A DNA stretch of 64,000 bases. Source: Pseudogulbenkiania ferrooxidans 2002 (GTDB lineage: Bacteria > Pseudomonadota > Gammaproteobacteria > Burkholderiales > Chromobacteriaceae). The notes beneath the pieces are model-generated. The model did no database searches. It saw nothing but the letters and a program-made list of their open reading frames with translations, and was not told the origin of the DNA. The stretch is taken from contig NZ_ACIS01000009.1 in assembly GCF_000174355.1 (NCBI RefSeq), positions 124,001 through 188,000 on the forward strand, read 5' to 3'. Below, in pieces: positions 1 through 8,680 of this stretch (its first letter is position 1; each line of letters opens with the position of its first letter). A program made the translations under genes and the position numbers.

Positions 1-899
1 ACGTCGGAGGCCTCGGCGCGGGTCGGCGCCGGCGCCTTGATCATCGATTCGAGCATCTGGGTGGCGACCACCACCGGCTTGCCGGCCTCGCGGCACAACC
101 GCACGATGCGCTTCTGGATCGACGGCACCTCTTCCGGCGGCAGTTCCACGCCGAGGTCACCGCGCGCCACCATGATGGCATCGGCCACCTCGATGATGGC
201 CTCGAGGTTCTGCACCGCCAGCGGCTTCTCGATCTTGGCCATCAGCTTGGCGCGGCCACCAATCAGCTCGCGCACTTCCAGCACGTCTTCCGGGCGCTGC
301 ACGAAGGACAGCGCCACCCAATCCACCCCCAGCTCCAGGCCGAACTCGAGGTCGCGGCGGTCCTTGATCGACAGCGCCGACACCGCCAGCGCGGCGTCCG
401 GCACGTTGACACCCTTGCGGTCGGAGATGAGGCCGCCCGCCACCACTTCAGCCTCGATGACATCGGGCGTGACGGACACGACGCGGAAACGTAGGCGCCC
501 GTCGTCGACCAAGAGCTGGTCGCCCGGCGAGACGGCAGAGAAGATTTCGGGGTGAGGCAGGCAGACGCGCTCATGGTTACCCGGCTCCGGGTTGCGGTCG
601 AAGGCAAAGCGCTGGCCGGCGACGAGTTCGGCCTGGCCGTCGGCGAAGCTCCACACCCGCAGCTTGGGGCCCTGCAGGTCGAGCAGCACGCCGATGGGGC
701 GGCCGGCCTGGTGCTCCACCTGGCGGATGGCGGCGAGCCGGGCGGCGTGGTCTTCGTGCGCCCCGTGGCTGAAGTTGAGGCGGAACACGTCGGCGCCAGC
801 CTGGTGCAGGGCGGCGATGGTATCCACGGTGCTGCTGGCCGGCCCCAGCGTGGCGATGATCTTGGTGCCACGGCTCTGACGTTCGCTACATGTACCCAT
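1..899 (-). CDS. pyk: Pyruvate kinase, N-terminal part (cut by window edge)
   Basis: Pyruvate kinase converts phosphoenolpyruvate and ADP to pyruvate and ATP, the last step of glycolysis, in the cytoplasm. The 299 visible residues show the N-terminal barrel: [12 protein letters not shown] near residue 42, the active-site lysine in [12 protein letters not shown] near residue 220, and the metal-binding stretch [15 protein letters not shown] near residue 245. The family is about 470-480 residues, so the C-terminal allosteric part lies outside the window. The ATG at 899 is chosen because GGAGGAG lies seven bases upstream and the protein begins [16 protein letters not shown] promoter-like TTGACA and a HexR-like box lie just upstream, which fits control by sugar-catabolism intermediates. 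Confidence 0.95.
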   Translation of the reverse strand, partial: MGTCSERQSRGTKIIATLGPASSTVDTIAALHQAGADVFRLNFSHGAHEDHAARLAAIRQVEHQAGRPIGVLLDLQGPKLRVWSFADGQAELVAGQRFAFDRNPEPGNHERVCLPHPEIFSAVSPGDQLLVDDGRLRFRVVSVTPDVIEAEVVAGGLISDRKGVNVPDAALAVSALSIKDRRDLEFGLELGVDWVALSFVQRPEDVLEVRELIGGRAKLMAKIEKPLAVQNLEAIIEVADAIMVARGDLGVELPPEEVPSIQKRIVRLCREAGKPVVVATQMLESMIKAPAPTRAEASD

Positions 900-920
900 A
901 CTCACTCCTCCTTGTCCTTA

Positions 921-963
921 TGTAGTAGAACTACATTGAAATCGATTTCACATTAACTGTCAA
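921..963 (-). promoter_or_regulatory. pyk promoter region with HexR-like box and a second palindrome
   Basis: On the minus strand TTGACA (958-963) is followed, 17 bases on, by the weak -10 candidate TTCAAT (935-940). A palindrome TGTAGT-AGA-ACTACA (921-935) lies just after the -10, where a repressor would block transcription. It has the form of the HexR operator known upstream of pyk, edd, zwf and gap genes in proteobacteria. A separate perfect 14-base palindrome, TGAAATCGATTTCA (937-950), sits between the promoter boxes and could bind a LacI-type regulator. Assignment to HexR is by motif only. Confidence 0.55.
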
Positions 964-1147
964 CAGACATCACCCAGCCCTGTTCCACACAGCTGACATC
1001 CGTACCAAAAACCTCAACAAATCCTTCAACATCAGTCCATTAAGATAAAACAACGGGCCATGACAGAATCGTCTTGCTGGTGCGAAGCCACCCTGCCGTC
1101 GCATTCCACTACAGAAGAGAATTGGCACGACTCCAATCGAGTATATT

Positions 1148-1162
1148 TGTAGTAAAACTACT
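1148..1162. promoter_or_regulatory. Second HexR-like box
   Basis: TGTAGT-AAA-ACTACT repeats the form of the box at 921-935 with one mismatch from a perfect palindrome. It lies 227 bases from that box, in the 479-base gap (900-1378) between pyk and the divergent ClpP-like gene. Nothing else in that gap resembles a gene. The pair could serve pyk by looping or could control the divergent gene. Confidence 0.45.
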
Positions 1163-1378
1163 ACGCAACCGCTAACGGAATGCCACCACCAAGGCGGGAC
1201 AAGGCACGCAACAAGTGCGCCGCAGCGACAGGGGAAGGACTTCCGAAACAGCGGACGCGACGAGCCTTGGCAGCCCGGCAGAAAAAGGGGAAAGAAGACG
1301 GCGCGCCCGGCGCGAAGGCGTGGCCGCCTGCGAAAATGGGCTCTAAGATGGAATCATGGCCAGCACCGCGGAGACACC

Positions 1379-2032
1379 ATGACCAAACCGACCATCAGCG
1401 TGCAGGGCGAGCCGGGCGAGGACCAGCCCGAGCCCGCGGTGTTCCAGGGACTGTCACGCTACGAAATACGCTCGCAACTGAGCGAGATTTCCTTCTACCT
1501 GTGCGGCGAAATCCAGGCCTCGCACTTCTACACCAACTTGTTCTACACACTGCGCAGCGCCAGCGAGACCGACATCATCTACCTGCACCTAAACACCACC
1601 GGCGGCGACTTCGACACCGGCATGCAGATCATCAACAACATGCAGTCCTCCTGCGCCCACGTCATCACCGTGCTCGAGGCGCGTGCCTACTCGATGGGCG
1701 CGCTGATTTTCCTGGCGGGAGACGAACTGGAGGTGCAGGACAACTGCCAGCTGATGTTCCATATCTACTCGGGCACCTTCGCCGGCCGGGGAACCGAGCA
1801 GCAGGCACAGATCCAGGCGGTGAGCAGCTGGTTCGAAAAGGTCATGCAGCGCATCTGCCAGCCCTTCCTCAGCACGGCGGAGGTCGACAAGGTGCTCAAA
1901 GGGGCGGATGTCTGGATGGATTCGGACGAAATCCGGCGTCGTCTGAGCCGCCTGCAGCGCGCACCGGCCAAGCCGACTGCGCCGCGCCGCAGTCGCAAGA
2001 ACAGCGCGCCCGACGCCGAACCCGGCAGCTGA
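1379..2032 (+). CDS. Orphan ClpP-like serine protease (crotonase fold)
   Basis: This 217-residue protein has the ClpP/SppA fold signature. LNTTGGDFDTGMQI (about 71-84) matches the ClpP INSPGG region. Ser105 in ARAYSMGAL sits where the nucleophile lies, and His128 in LMFHIYSG where the base lies; a third acidic residue could be the Asp of GADVWMDSDE (about 176). The N-terminal 30 residues and the basic C-terminal tail (from about 195) are unlike housekeeping ClpP, and no clpX or clpA is adjacent. GGAG lies eight bases before the ATG. It is probably an auxiliary cytoplasmic peptidase; its substrate cannot be inferred. A phage-type ClpP is an alternative, but no phage genes are nearby. Confidence 0.75.
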   Translation: MTKPTISVQGEPGEDQPEPAVFQGLSRYEIRSQLSEISFYLCGEIQASHFYTNLFYTLRSASETDIIYLHLNTTGGDFDTGMQIINNMQSSCAHVITVLEARAYSMGALIFLAGDELEVQDNCQLMFHIYSGTFAGRGTEQQAQIQAVSSWFEKVMQRICQPFLSTAEVDKVLKGADVWMDSDEIRRRLSRLQRAPAKPTAPRRSRKNSAPDAEPGS

Positions 2033-2106
2033 GCGGCACCAGGCGCATCATCGATGGTTTCTCCGGCGAGGCGCAGGAGCAATGGACGGCACGCCCTACG
2101 CCGCCC

Positions 2107-3468
2107 TCAATCCAGCTGCTGGGTCATACCGTGCTCCGGCACCGAACAAGGCCAACGCAGCTCGGTGGCGATACGGCGCCGCAGCGTGTCTGCTGCCACC
2201 GGTTCGCCGTGCACCACGAAGGTATGCCGTGGCGCGCTCTCGAAGCCATCCAGCCACGCCAGGATTTCACCGGCATCGGCGTGTGCCGAGAGGTTCTCCA
2301 GCATCACCACCTCGGCACGGATCGGCACTTCCTCGCCGTGGATGCGTACCGATTCCGTCCCGCCAACGATCGCCGCCCCGCGCGTGCCACCTGCCTGGAA
2401 ACCGGAGAACAGGATGGTATTGCGAGCATAAGGAGCAAACGCCTTGAGGTGGTGCAACACCCGGCCGCCGGTGGCCATGCCGCTGGCGGAAATGATGATG
2501 GCGGGCTCGTGCCGCTCGTTGAGGCTCTTGGACTCCTCCACCGTGCGCACGATATGCGCCACGCGGCACATGCCCTCGCACTCGGCCGGAGTGAGGCGAT
2601 GCTCGCGGCGGAAGCGATGGTAGAGCTCGGTGGCATCGGTGGCCATCGGGCTGTTGAGGAACACCGGCAGGTCGGCCGGAATCGCTCCGGACTGCTTCAG
2701 ACGGTACAGGTAATACATCAGCGACTGGGTGCGCCCCACCGCGAAGGACGGGATCAGCGTGATGCCATGGCGCGCCGTGGTGCGCCGGATGATCTCGGCC
2801 AGCACCTTGGCGGTATCTTCCGGCGGGTGGCGACGGTCGCCATAGGTCGACTCCACCAGCAGATAGTCGGCCCGGGCGATGCGCTCCGGCGGCACCATGA
2901 TCGGATCGTGCGGTCGCCCCAGGTCGCCGGAACACAGCAGCGTCACACCACCGGCGCTGATTTCCACCATGGCGGCGCCGAGAATGTGCCCGGCCGGGTG
3001 CAGCGTCACCTTGATCCCCTTCGCCACCTGCTCGGCATGATGCCAGGGCAGCATCTGCAAGGCCTTCAGCGAGCGCTCGGCGTCGGCCAGGGTATAGAGC
3101 GGCAGTGCCGGGTGGTGCTTGGAGAAGCCGTGGCGGTTGGCGTACTCGGCCTCTTCCTCCTGCAGGTGGCCGCTGTCCGGCAGCAGTATCTCCGCCAGCG
3201 CGCAGGTCGCCTCGCTGGCGTACACGGGGCCGGCGAACCCTTCGCGCACCAGCAGCGGCAGATAGCCGCTGTGGTCGAGGTGGGCATGCGTCAACACCAC
3301 GGCGTCGAGGCGGGCCGGCTCGAACGGCAGCCGCGCCCAGTTGCGCAGACGCAACTGCTTGAAGCCCTGGAACAGCCCGCAATCCACCAGCACGCGCGAA
3401 CCGCCGTGCTCCACCAGAAACTTGCTGCCGGTGACGGTGCCAACCGCCCCCAGAAAGGTGATACGCAT
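2107..3468 (-). CDS. Beta-CASP metallo-beta-lactamase-fold hydrolase (RNA-processing type)
   Basis: The 453-residue protein carries the zinc-binding HAHLDHSG motif (about residue 61) and C-terminal beta-CASP features: the SASGMATGGRVLHHLK stretch and later histidines in LSAHADAGEI and FVVHGEP. Such proteins are RNA nucleases or RNA-maturation factors related to CPSF-73 and archaeal KH-CPSF. The ATG at 3468 shares one base with the stop of the upstream formate/nitrite channel (TGATG), so the two are translationally coupled. The in-frame GTG three bases earlier is a weaker start. It is the last gene of the fdhB-fdhA-channel series. Why an RNA hydrolase sits in a formate operon is unknown; its exact substrate is not readable from sequence. 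Confidence 0.85.
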   Translation of the reverse strand: MRITFLGAVGTVTGSKFLVEHGGSRVLVDCGLFQGFKQLRLRNWARLPFEPARLDAVVLTHAHLDHSGYLPLLVREGFAGPVYASEATCALAEILLPDSGHLQEEEAEYANRHGFSKHHPALPLYTLADAERSLKALQMLPWHHAEQVAKGIKVTLHPAGHILGAAMVEISAGGVTLLCSGDLGRPHDPIMVPPERIARADYLLVESTYGDRRHPPEDTAKVLAEIIRRTTARHGITLIPSFAVGRTQSLMYYLYRLKQSGAIPADLPVFLNSPMATDATELYHRFRREHRLTPAECEGMCRVAHIVRTVEESKSLNERHEPAIIISASGMATGGRVLHHLKAFAPYARNTILFSGFQAGGTRGAAIVGGTESVRIHGEEVPIRAEVVMLENLSAHADAGEILAWLDGFESAPRHTFVVHGEPVAADTLRRRIATELRWPCSVPEHGMTQQLD

Positions 3469-4322
3469 CACTCGCTCCCGTTTTCCGCCGCAACGGGCGC
3501 CGCCACGGCGGCCCCGCGTCGGTAGATCAGGTAATACACCAGCGCCACCAGCACGCTGCCTCCCAGCAGATTGCCGGCGATCACCGGCAACAGGTTGCGC
3601 AACAGACCGCCCCAGCCGATGGTATCGGCGAACGGAATCGGGCCGGCGACGCCGTCCTTGAGCAGCATCGCCAGCGGGATCAGGTACATGTTGGCGATGC
3701 TGTGCTCAAAGCCGGCGGCGACGAAGGCCGAGATCGGAAACACCACCGCTACCATCTTGTCGGTGACGCTGCGCCCGGCCATCGCCATCCACACCGCCAG
3801 GCACACCAGCACGTTGCACAGCGCCCCGCGCCAGAACAGCGTGGCCAGCGGCGCCGAGCACTTGGCGGCGGCCAGCCGCACCACCTGCTCCGCCACCAGT
3901 CCGTGGTTCAGGGCCGGGTGCCCCGACAACCACACCATCAGCGCCAAGCCGGCGGCGCCGACGAAATTGGCCAGGCACACCACCAGCCAGTTCCGCAGCA
4001 ACAGGCCGGTGCCGATGCGGCCATCGGCCCAGGCCATGGCGAGCAGATTGTTGCCGGTGAAAAGCTCCGCCCCGGCCACCACCACCAGCAACAACCCCAG
4101 CGAAAACACCAGCCCGCCCAGCACGCGGCTGGCGGCAAACCCCAGGGAGGGGTCGCTGGTCACCAGCACGAAGTAGAGCGCGCCCAAGCCGATGAAGGCA
4201 CCGGCCAGCACGCCCAGCAGCGCCATCTGCCGCAGCGGCAGCTGCGCCTTGACCACGCCGATCGTTTCCACCCGTTCGGCGATCTCAGCCGGAGAGAAGG
4301 CATCGAATCCGTATAGCGCCAT
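3468..4322 (-). CDS. Formate/nitrite transporter family (FocA/NirC-type) channel
   Basis: This 284-residue inner-membrane protein has six hydrophobic segments and the FNT hallmarks: FTGNN after segment two and GFEHSIANMYLIP with the conserved pore histidine. FNT channels are pentameric and pass formate, nitrite or hydrosulfide, often with protons. Its place directly after formate dehydrogenase fdhA makes formate import the likeliest role. The ATG at 4322 has GGGAGGG seven bases upstream; a GTG six codons earlier overlaps the fdhA stop and lacks a ribosome site. The stop overlaps the next start. NirC-type nitrite transport is possible but no nitrite reductase is present here. Confidence 0.9.
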   Translation of the reverse strand: MALYGFDAFSPAEIAERVETIGVVKAQLPLRQMALLGVLAGAFIGLGALYFVLVTSDPSLGFAASRVLGGLVFSLGLLLVVVAGAELFTGNNLLAMAWADGRIGTGLLLRNWLVVCLANFVGAAGLALMVWLSGHPALNHGLVAEQVVRLAAAKCSAPLATLFWRGALCNVLVCLAVWMAMAGRSVTDKMVAVVFPISAFVAAGFEHSIANMYLIPLAMLLKDGVAGPIPFADTIGWGGLLRNLLPVIAGNLLGGSVLVALVYYLIYRRGAAVAAPVAAENGSE

Positions 4323-4340
4323 CAGTGCCCTCCCTTTCAC

Positions 4341-6998
4341 TCAGGCCGATACTGCCGTTACCCGCACCGCGGTCACCTTGTACTCCGGCGCCTGCACCTG
4401 CAGATCACGAATCGACGAGGTCAGCCGGTTCACCAGCGGCTCGCTGCGGTGGAAGGTGGCGAACACCTGCCCAGGCTGCACCTGGCGGCTGATGCGCAGC
4501 GGCAGCACCACCTCGCCGTAGCGGCTGGTCACGCGCACCGGCGTGGCGTCGGCAAGCCCCAGGCGCGAGGCGTCGGCCGGCGCCATGTCCAGCGTATCGG
4601 CCGGGCGCAGCACCGTATCGGGGGTGCGGTTGCTCATCGTGCCAGCGTTGAACTGGTAGAGCGTGCGCCCGGTGAGCAGCAGCAGCGGGTAGTCGGCGTC
4701 GGTCTGTTCCGGTGTCGGCAGGTAGGCAATGGCGGCCAGCATGGCGCGCTGGCCGACCGGGAAGCTCGACTGATACAGCACCGGGGTGCCCGGATGCTGC
4801 TCGTCCGGGCAGGGCCAGTGCAGGCTTTCGTGTTCCAGGCGGGCGTAACTGAGCCCGGCCCCCTCCGGCCACAACGCACGCACCTCGTCCCAGATCGCCT
4901 GCGGACCGGCAAAATCGAACCCCTCGGCCCGCCCCAGCCGCGCAGCCAGCTGCTGGATGATCCACCAGTCCGGCCGGGCCTCACCCGGAGCCGGCACCAC
5001 CTGGCGGATGCGCTGCACGCGCCGGTCCGAATTCATGAAGGTGCCGTCGCGCTCGAAGAACGACGCGGCCGGCAGGAACACGCTGCCGAAGGCCTTGGCG
5101 GTTTCGTTGAGGAACAGGTCCTGCACGATCACCAGCTCCAGCTCGGACAGCGCCCGGGAGGTCTCGCCGACGTTGGCCAGCGACAGGTAGATGTCGTAGC
5201 CGAAGGCCCACATCGCCTTCAGCTCGCCGGCGGCGGCGGCGTCCACCATCTGCAGCAGGTTGCGGCCATGGCGTTCCGGCAGCGCCCCCCCCCATACCGA
5301 GGCGCAGCGCGCCCCGGCCTCCTTGAAAGAGTGCCCGCCGGGCAGCGTCGCCGGATCGCAACCCATATGCGCCGCCCCCTGCACATTGTTCTGCCCGCGC
5401 AGGGGGTTGATGCCGGCGCCGGGGCGCCCCAGGTTGCCGGTGAGCAGCGCCAGGTTGATCAGCGTCATCACGCCCTCGGTGCCCTGCAGGTGCTCGGTCA
5501 CGCCCAGACCATGCAGGCACATCGACGGGCGGCCGGCAGCGTAGAGCCGGGCGGCGGCACGGATGTCGGCGGCGCTCACGCCGCACTCCATCGCCACCCG
5601 CTCCGGGGCATAGTCGACGATGAAATCGGCAAACTCGTCGAACCCGTCGACCCGCTCGCCGATGAAGGCCTGGTCGAGCAGGTCTTCCTCGATCAGGGTC
5701 GCCGCCATGGCATTGAACAGCGGCACGTTGCACCCCGGCCGCGGTGCCAGGTGCACGTCGGCCAGCCCGGCCAGCTCGGTGCGGCGCGGGTCGATCACCA
5801 CCAGCCTGGCACCGTTCAGCACCGCCTGCTTGATGCGCGCCCCCACCACCGGGTGGTTCTCGGTCGGGTTGGCACCGCAGATCAGGAAGGCCCCGGCCAG
5901 TTCGATGTCGTCGAAGCCATTGCTCGCCGCGCCGGTGCCGAGCATGGTCTTCAAGGCCTTGGCGCTGGGGGTGTGGCAGACGCGTGCGCAACAGTCGACG
6001 TTGTTGGTGCCGAGCACTACCCGGGCAAATTTCTGCGCCAGGTAGTTCTCTTCGTTGGTGGCGCGCGCCGAACCCAGCACGCCAATGGCGTCCGCACCAT
6101 GCGCGGCGACGATGGCGCGCAGCTTGGCGGCGGTAAAGTCGAGCGCCTCGCCCCAGCTCACCCGGCGCCAGCCCTCGCCGTCTCGGATCATCGGCCAGGT
6201 GATGCGTTCGGGCGAGTGATTGAACTCGAAGGCGTAGCGGCCCTTGACGCACAGGTGGCCGCGGTTGACCGGGCTCGCCGCCGGGCGCACCGCCACCACC
6301 CGCCCGCCGCGACGCCCCACCTCCATCTGGCAGCCCACCGCGCAGTAGACACAGGTGGTGCGCGTCCAGCCCTCCACCTCCACCGTCACGCGCTTGTCGT
6401 AAAGCGCCCCGCTCGGGCAGCTGTCGACACAGGCGCCGCAGCTGACGCAGCCCCCTTCCAGCAGGGTGGCACCGTGCGCCGGGGCGATGCGTAGCGCCGC
6501 ACCGCGGTGCCACGCCTCCCACACGAACTGCCCTTGCAGCTGCTCGCAGATGCGCACGCAGCGCTGGCAGTCGATACAGCGCGTCATGTCGATGCCGATA
6601 TAGGGATGCGAGTCGTCGAGAAACAGGCCATCGCGCAGCTGCCCGCCCGGCTCCACGTCATAGGCCGCAAACAGCCGATGCAGAGGGTGCTGCGGTTCGG
6701 CCTCCATGGCCGCCGCCGGATAACTTTCGGCCAACAGCTGCAAGTGGGTGCGGCGCAAGGCGCGCAGGACTGGCGTGTCGGTGCGGATCACCATGCCGTC
6801 CTCGGCCTGGCAAGCGCAGCTCGCCACCGGCCGCGGCTCGCCGTCGACCTCCACCAGGCACAGCCGGCAGCCGCCGTGCGGCGTGAGCCGCGGGTCGTGG
6901 CACAGATGCGGCACCTCGGCACCGGCCTGCAACAACACGTCGAGCAGCCGGCCCGGCTCGGCGCTCCGGGCGATGCCGTCGATGGTCAGCTGAAGCAT
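4341..6998 (-). CDS. fdhA: NAD-dependent formate dehydrogenase, molybdenum/tungsten catalytic subunit
   Basis: The 885-residue subunit oxidises formate to CO2 and passes electrons through iron-sulfur clusters to the FdhB diaphorase subunit. In order it shows a [2Fe-2S] ferredoxin domain (CHDPRLTPHGGCRLC), a 4Fe-4S pair (CIDCQRCVRIC and CVSCGACVDSCPSGAL), the cluster next to the molybdopterin site (CVYCAVGC, then RGHLCVKGRY) and the catalytic RVCHTPS, where cysteine replaces the selenocysteine of FdhH. The C-terminal dinucleotide-binding domain is intact to VRVTAVSA. The ATG at 6998 overlaps the fdhB stop by 13 bases. A run of nine G on the coding strand (5285-5293) lies in frame. The FNT channel gene follows by 18 bases. 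Confidence 0.93.
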   Translation of the reverse strand: MLQLTIDGIARSAEPGRLLDVLLQAGAEVPHLCHDPRLTPHGGCRLCLVEVDGEPRPVASCACQAEDGMVIRTDTPVLRALRRTHLQLLAESYPAAAMEAEPQHPLHRLFAAYDVEPGGQLRDGLFLDDSHPYIGIDMTRCIDCQRCVRICEQLQGQFVWEAWHRGAALRIAPAHGATLLEGGCVSCGACVDSCPSGALYDKRVTVEVEGWTRTTCVYCAVGCQMEVGRRGGRVVAVRPAASPVNRGHLCVKGRYAFEFNHSPERITWPMIRDGEGWRRVSWGEALDFTAAKLRAIVAAHGADAIGVLGSARATNEENYLAQKFARVVLGTNNVDCCARVCHTPSAKALKTMLGTGAASNGFDDIELAGAFLICGANPTENHPVVGARIKQAVLNGARLVVIDPRRTELAGLADVHLAPRPGCNVPLFNAMAATLIEEDLLDQAFIGERVDGFDEFADFIVDYAPERVAMECGVSAADIRAAARLYAAGRPSMCLHGLGVTEHLQGTEGVMTLINLALLTGNLGRPGAGINPLRGQNNVQGAAHMGCDPATLPGGHSFKEAGARCASVWGGALPERHGRNLLQMVDAAAAGELKAMWAFGYDIYLSLANVGETSRALSELELVIVQDLFLNETAKAFGSVFLPAASFFERDGTFMNSDRRVQRIRQVVPAPGEARPDWWIIQQLAARLGRAEGFDFAGPQAIWDEVRALWPEGAGLSYARLEHESLHWPCPDEQHPGTPVLYQSSFPVGQRAMLAAIAYLPTPEQTDADYPLLLLTGRTLYQFNAGTMSNRTPDTVLRPADTLDMAPADASRLGLADATPVRVTSRYGEVVLPLRISRQVQPGQVFATFHRSEPLVNRLTSSIRDLQVQAPEYKVTAVRVTAVSA

Positions 6999-8421
6999 GC
7001 CTTCCACTCCTCGGGAAAATGGGTCTGGACGGCCCGGGCGAACTCGGCCAGGCCGCGCCCGTGGCCGCACAGGCTGGCGGCGCCGAGCGCGTCGAGCAAG
7101 TCGGCACAACGCCCAGGCTCGATGCGTCCTCCCGCCATCGCCGCCTCGAACATCGCCGCCAGCTGCGGCGTGCCGCGCTGGCACGGGGTGCATTTGCCAC
7201 ACGATTCGCCGGCGCCGAAGCGAAACACCTCGGCCAGAATGGCGGCGAGCGGGGTATCGTCGGCAAAGGCGATCACCCCGCCATGCCCCACGGCACAACC
7301 GATGGCCTGCATTTCCTCGTAGCCCAGCGGGGTATCGAGCAGGCGCGGCGGCACGATGCCGGCCAGCGGGCCTCCCACCATGACCCCCTTGAGACGACCG
7401 CGGCGCATCCGCCGCCCAGTTTGTCGACCACTTCGGACAAGGGCAGCCCGAACTCGACCTCATACAGCCCCGGCCGGCTGAACAGCGAATTGAGCGACAA
7501 CAGCTTGGTGCCGCGGCTCAACGAGAAACCGAGCGCGGCGTAAGCAACGGCACCGTGCTCGACGACCCACGGCAACGCGCACAAGGTCTCGACGTTGTGC
7601 AGCAGCGTCGGCGCGCCAAACAAACCACATTCGCTGATCTGCGGCGGGCGCAGGCGCACCTCGGGGCGGCGCCCCTCCAGCGCGTTGAGCAGCGCGGTCT
7701 CCTCGCCGCACAGGTAGCTGCCCGCCCCGATCACCAGCTCAACATCGAAGCGCTCCCCCAGCCAGCCGGCCCGGCGCGCCTGCTCGATGGCTTCGGCCAA
7801 CCTCGCCCCCGCCAGCGGATACTCCTTGCGCAGATAGATATAGCCCTGCCCGGCACCCACGCCATGGGCGGCGATGATCATCGCCTCGAGCACACGGAAA
7901 GGATCATCTTCCAGCAGGAAGCGGTCGGAGAAAGCGCCGGGGTCGCCCTCGTCGGCGTTGACCACCAAATACTTGCGATCGGCCGGCTGTGCCGCCACCG
8001 CCTGCCATTTCCTCCCCGCAGGGAAGCCGGCGCCGCCGCGGCCGCGCAGCCCGGACATCTCCACGGCACGTCGCAGTTCCTCCGGCGCCATGGCCATGGC
8101 ACGCTGTCGCGCCGTCCCGCCACCGCGTGTGACGTAGTCGGCCAGGCGGTGCACCCCGCCCGTCAGCACGTTGCCAAGCAACACCGCCTGGCGGCTGTGC
8201 ACCTCGACGTGCGGACGCGGATCGTGGTCGGCCGCGCTGGGGCCGGCGTAACACTTGCCGAGACAATACAAGGGGGACCTCTCGCGCTGCGCCGCCGACC
8301 AGCGCACCGGCGCATCGGCGCGTGCGGCAAAGCAGGCCAGCCCACGGCAGCAACGCCCGGCCAGCGGCTCGCCAAGATGGTAGAAGGTATGGGCGGCAAG
8401 GTGTCGGGGCAGTACACGCAC
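6986..8421 (-). pseudogene. fdhB: Formate dehydrogenase diaphorase subunit (NuoE-NuoF fusion), one-base frameshift
   Basis: Two overlapping frames together encode one NuoEF-type subunit that would carry NAD and FMN. The first frame shows a short thioredoxin-like [2Fe-2S] domain (CRGLAC and CLGKC), the nucleotide site GRGGAGFPAG, the FMN motif NADEGDPGAFSDR and LYEVEFGLPLSEVVDKLGGG. The second frame resumes exactly where homologues continue (MRRGRLKGVMVGG) and carries the 4Fe-4S motif ESCGKCTPCQRGT. The switch is at about 7408-7410; one base is missing compared with an intact gene. GTG at 8421 is the likely start because AGGGGGG lies about eight bases upstream. It could be a true mutation, a sequence error, or a -1 slip that would restore the expected protein. 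The reading frame is unconfirmed. Confidence 0.8.
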
Positions 8422-8680
8422 GTAAAATCCCCCCTGAGCATAGGGTTTAACTCTTTCACTGTAGTCAAGCCACGCGATCACAACCGGTATCAGATCAAGC
8501 ACAGCGCAAATAAGCGTCTGCGCCGGGCAGCCGGAACATCCGGAGACGACGGAGGAAGAGCGGCACGGTTTGTTATAGTGGTATTAAAGAGGTGGCATCC
8601 GCCGCCTCGGAAGTGCGCCCGGTGCAGGACCGCCGGTATCGCGGCCGTTGCACCTGGCCCACGTCGATCGGGAGCCTGCC

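Noticed and set aside
1180-3525. 781-residue plus-strand reading frame
   Set aside because: It spans the ClpP-like gene and runs antisense to the beta-CASP gene. Composition is Arg/Ala/Gln-rich without motifs; it is a GC-rich shadow.
4449-6494. 681-residue plus-strand reading frame opposite fdhA
   Set aside because: Antisense to a gene with complete motifs; no family resemblance.
8570-8592. Correia-like TATAGTGG start between fdhB and pfp
   Set aside because: Only eight bases resemble the Neisseria Correia end; no matching inverted end or core follows.
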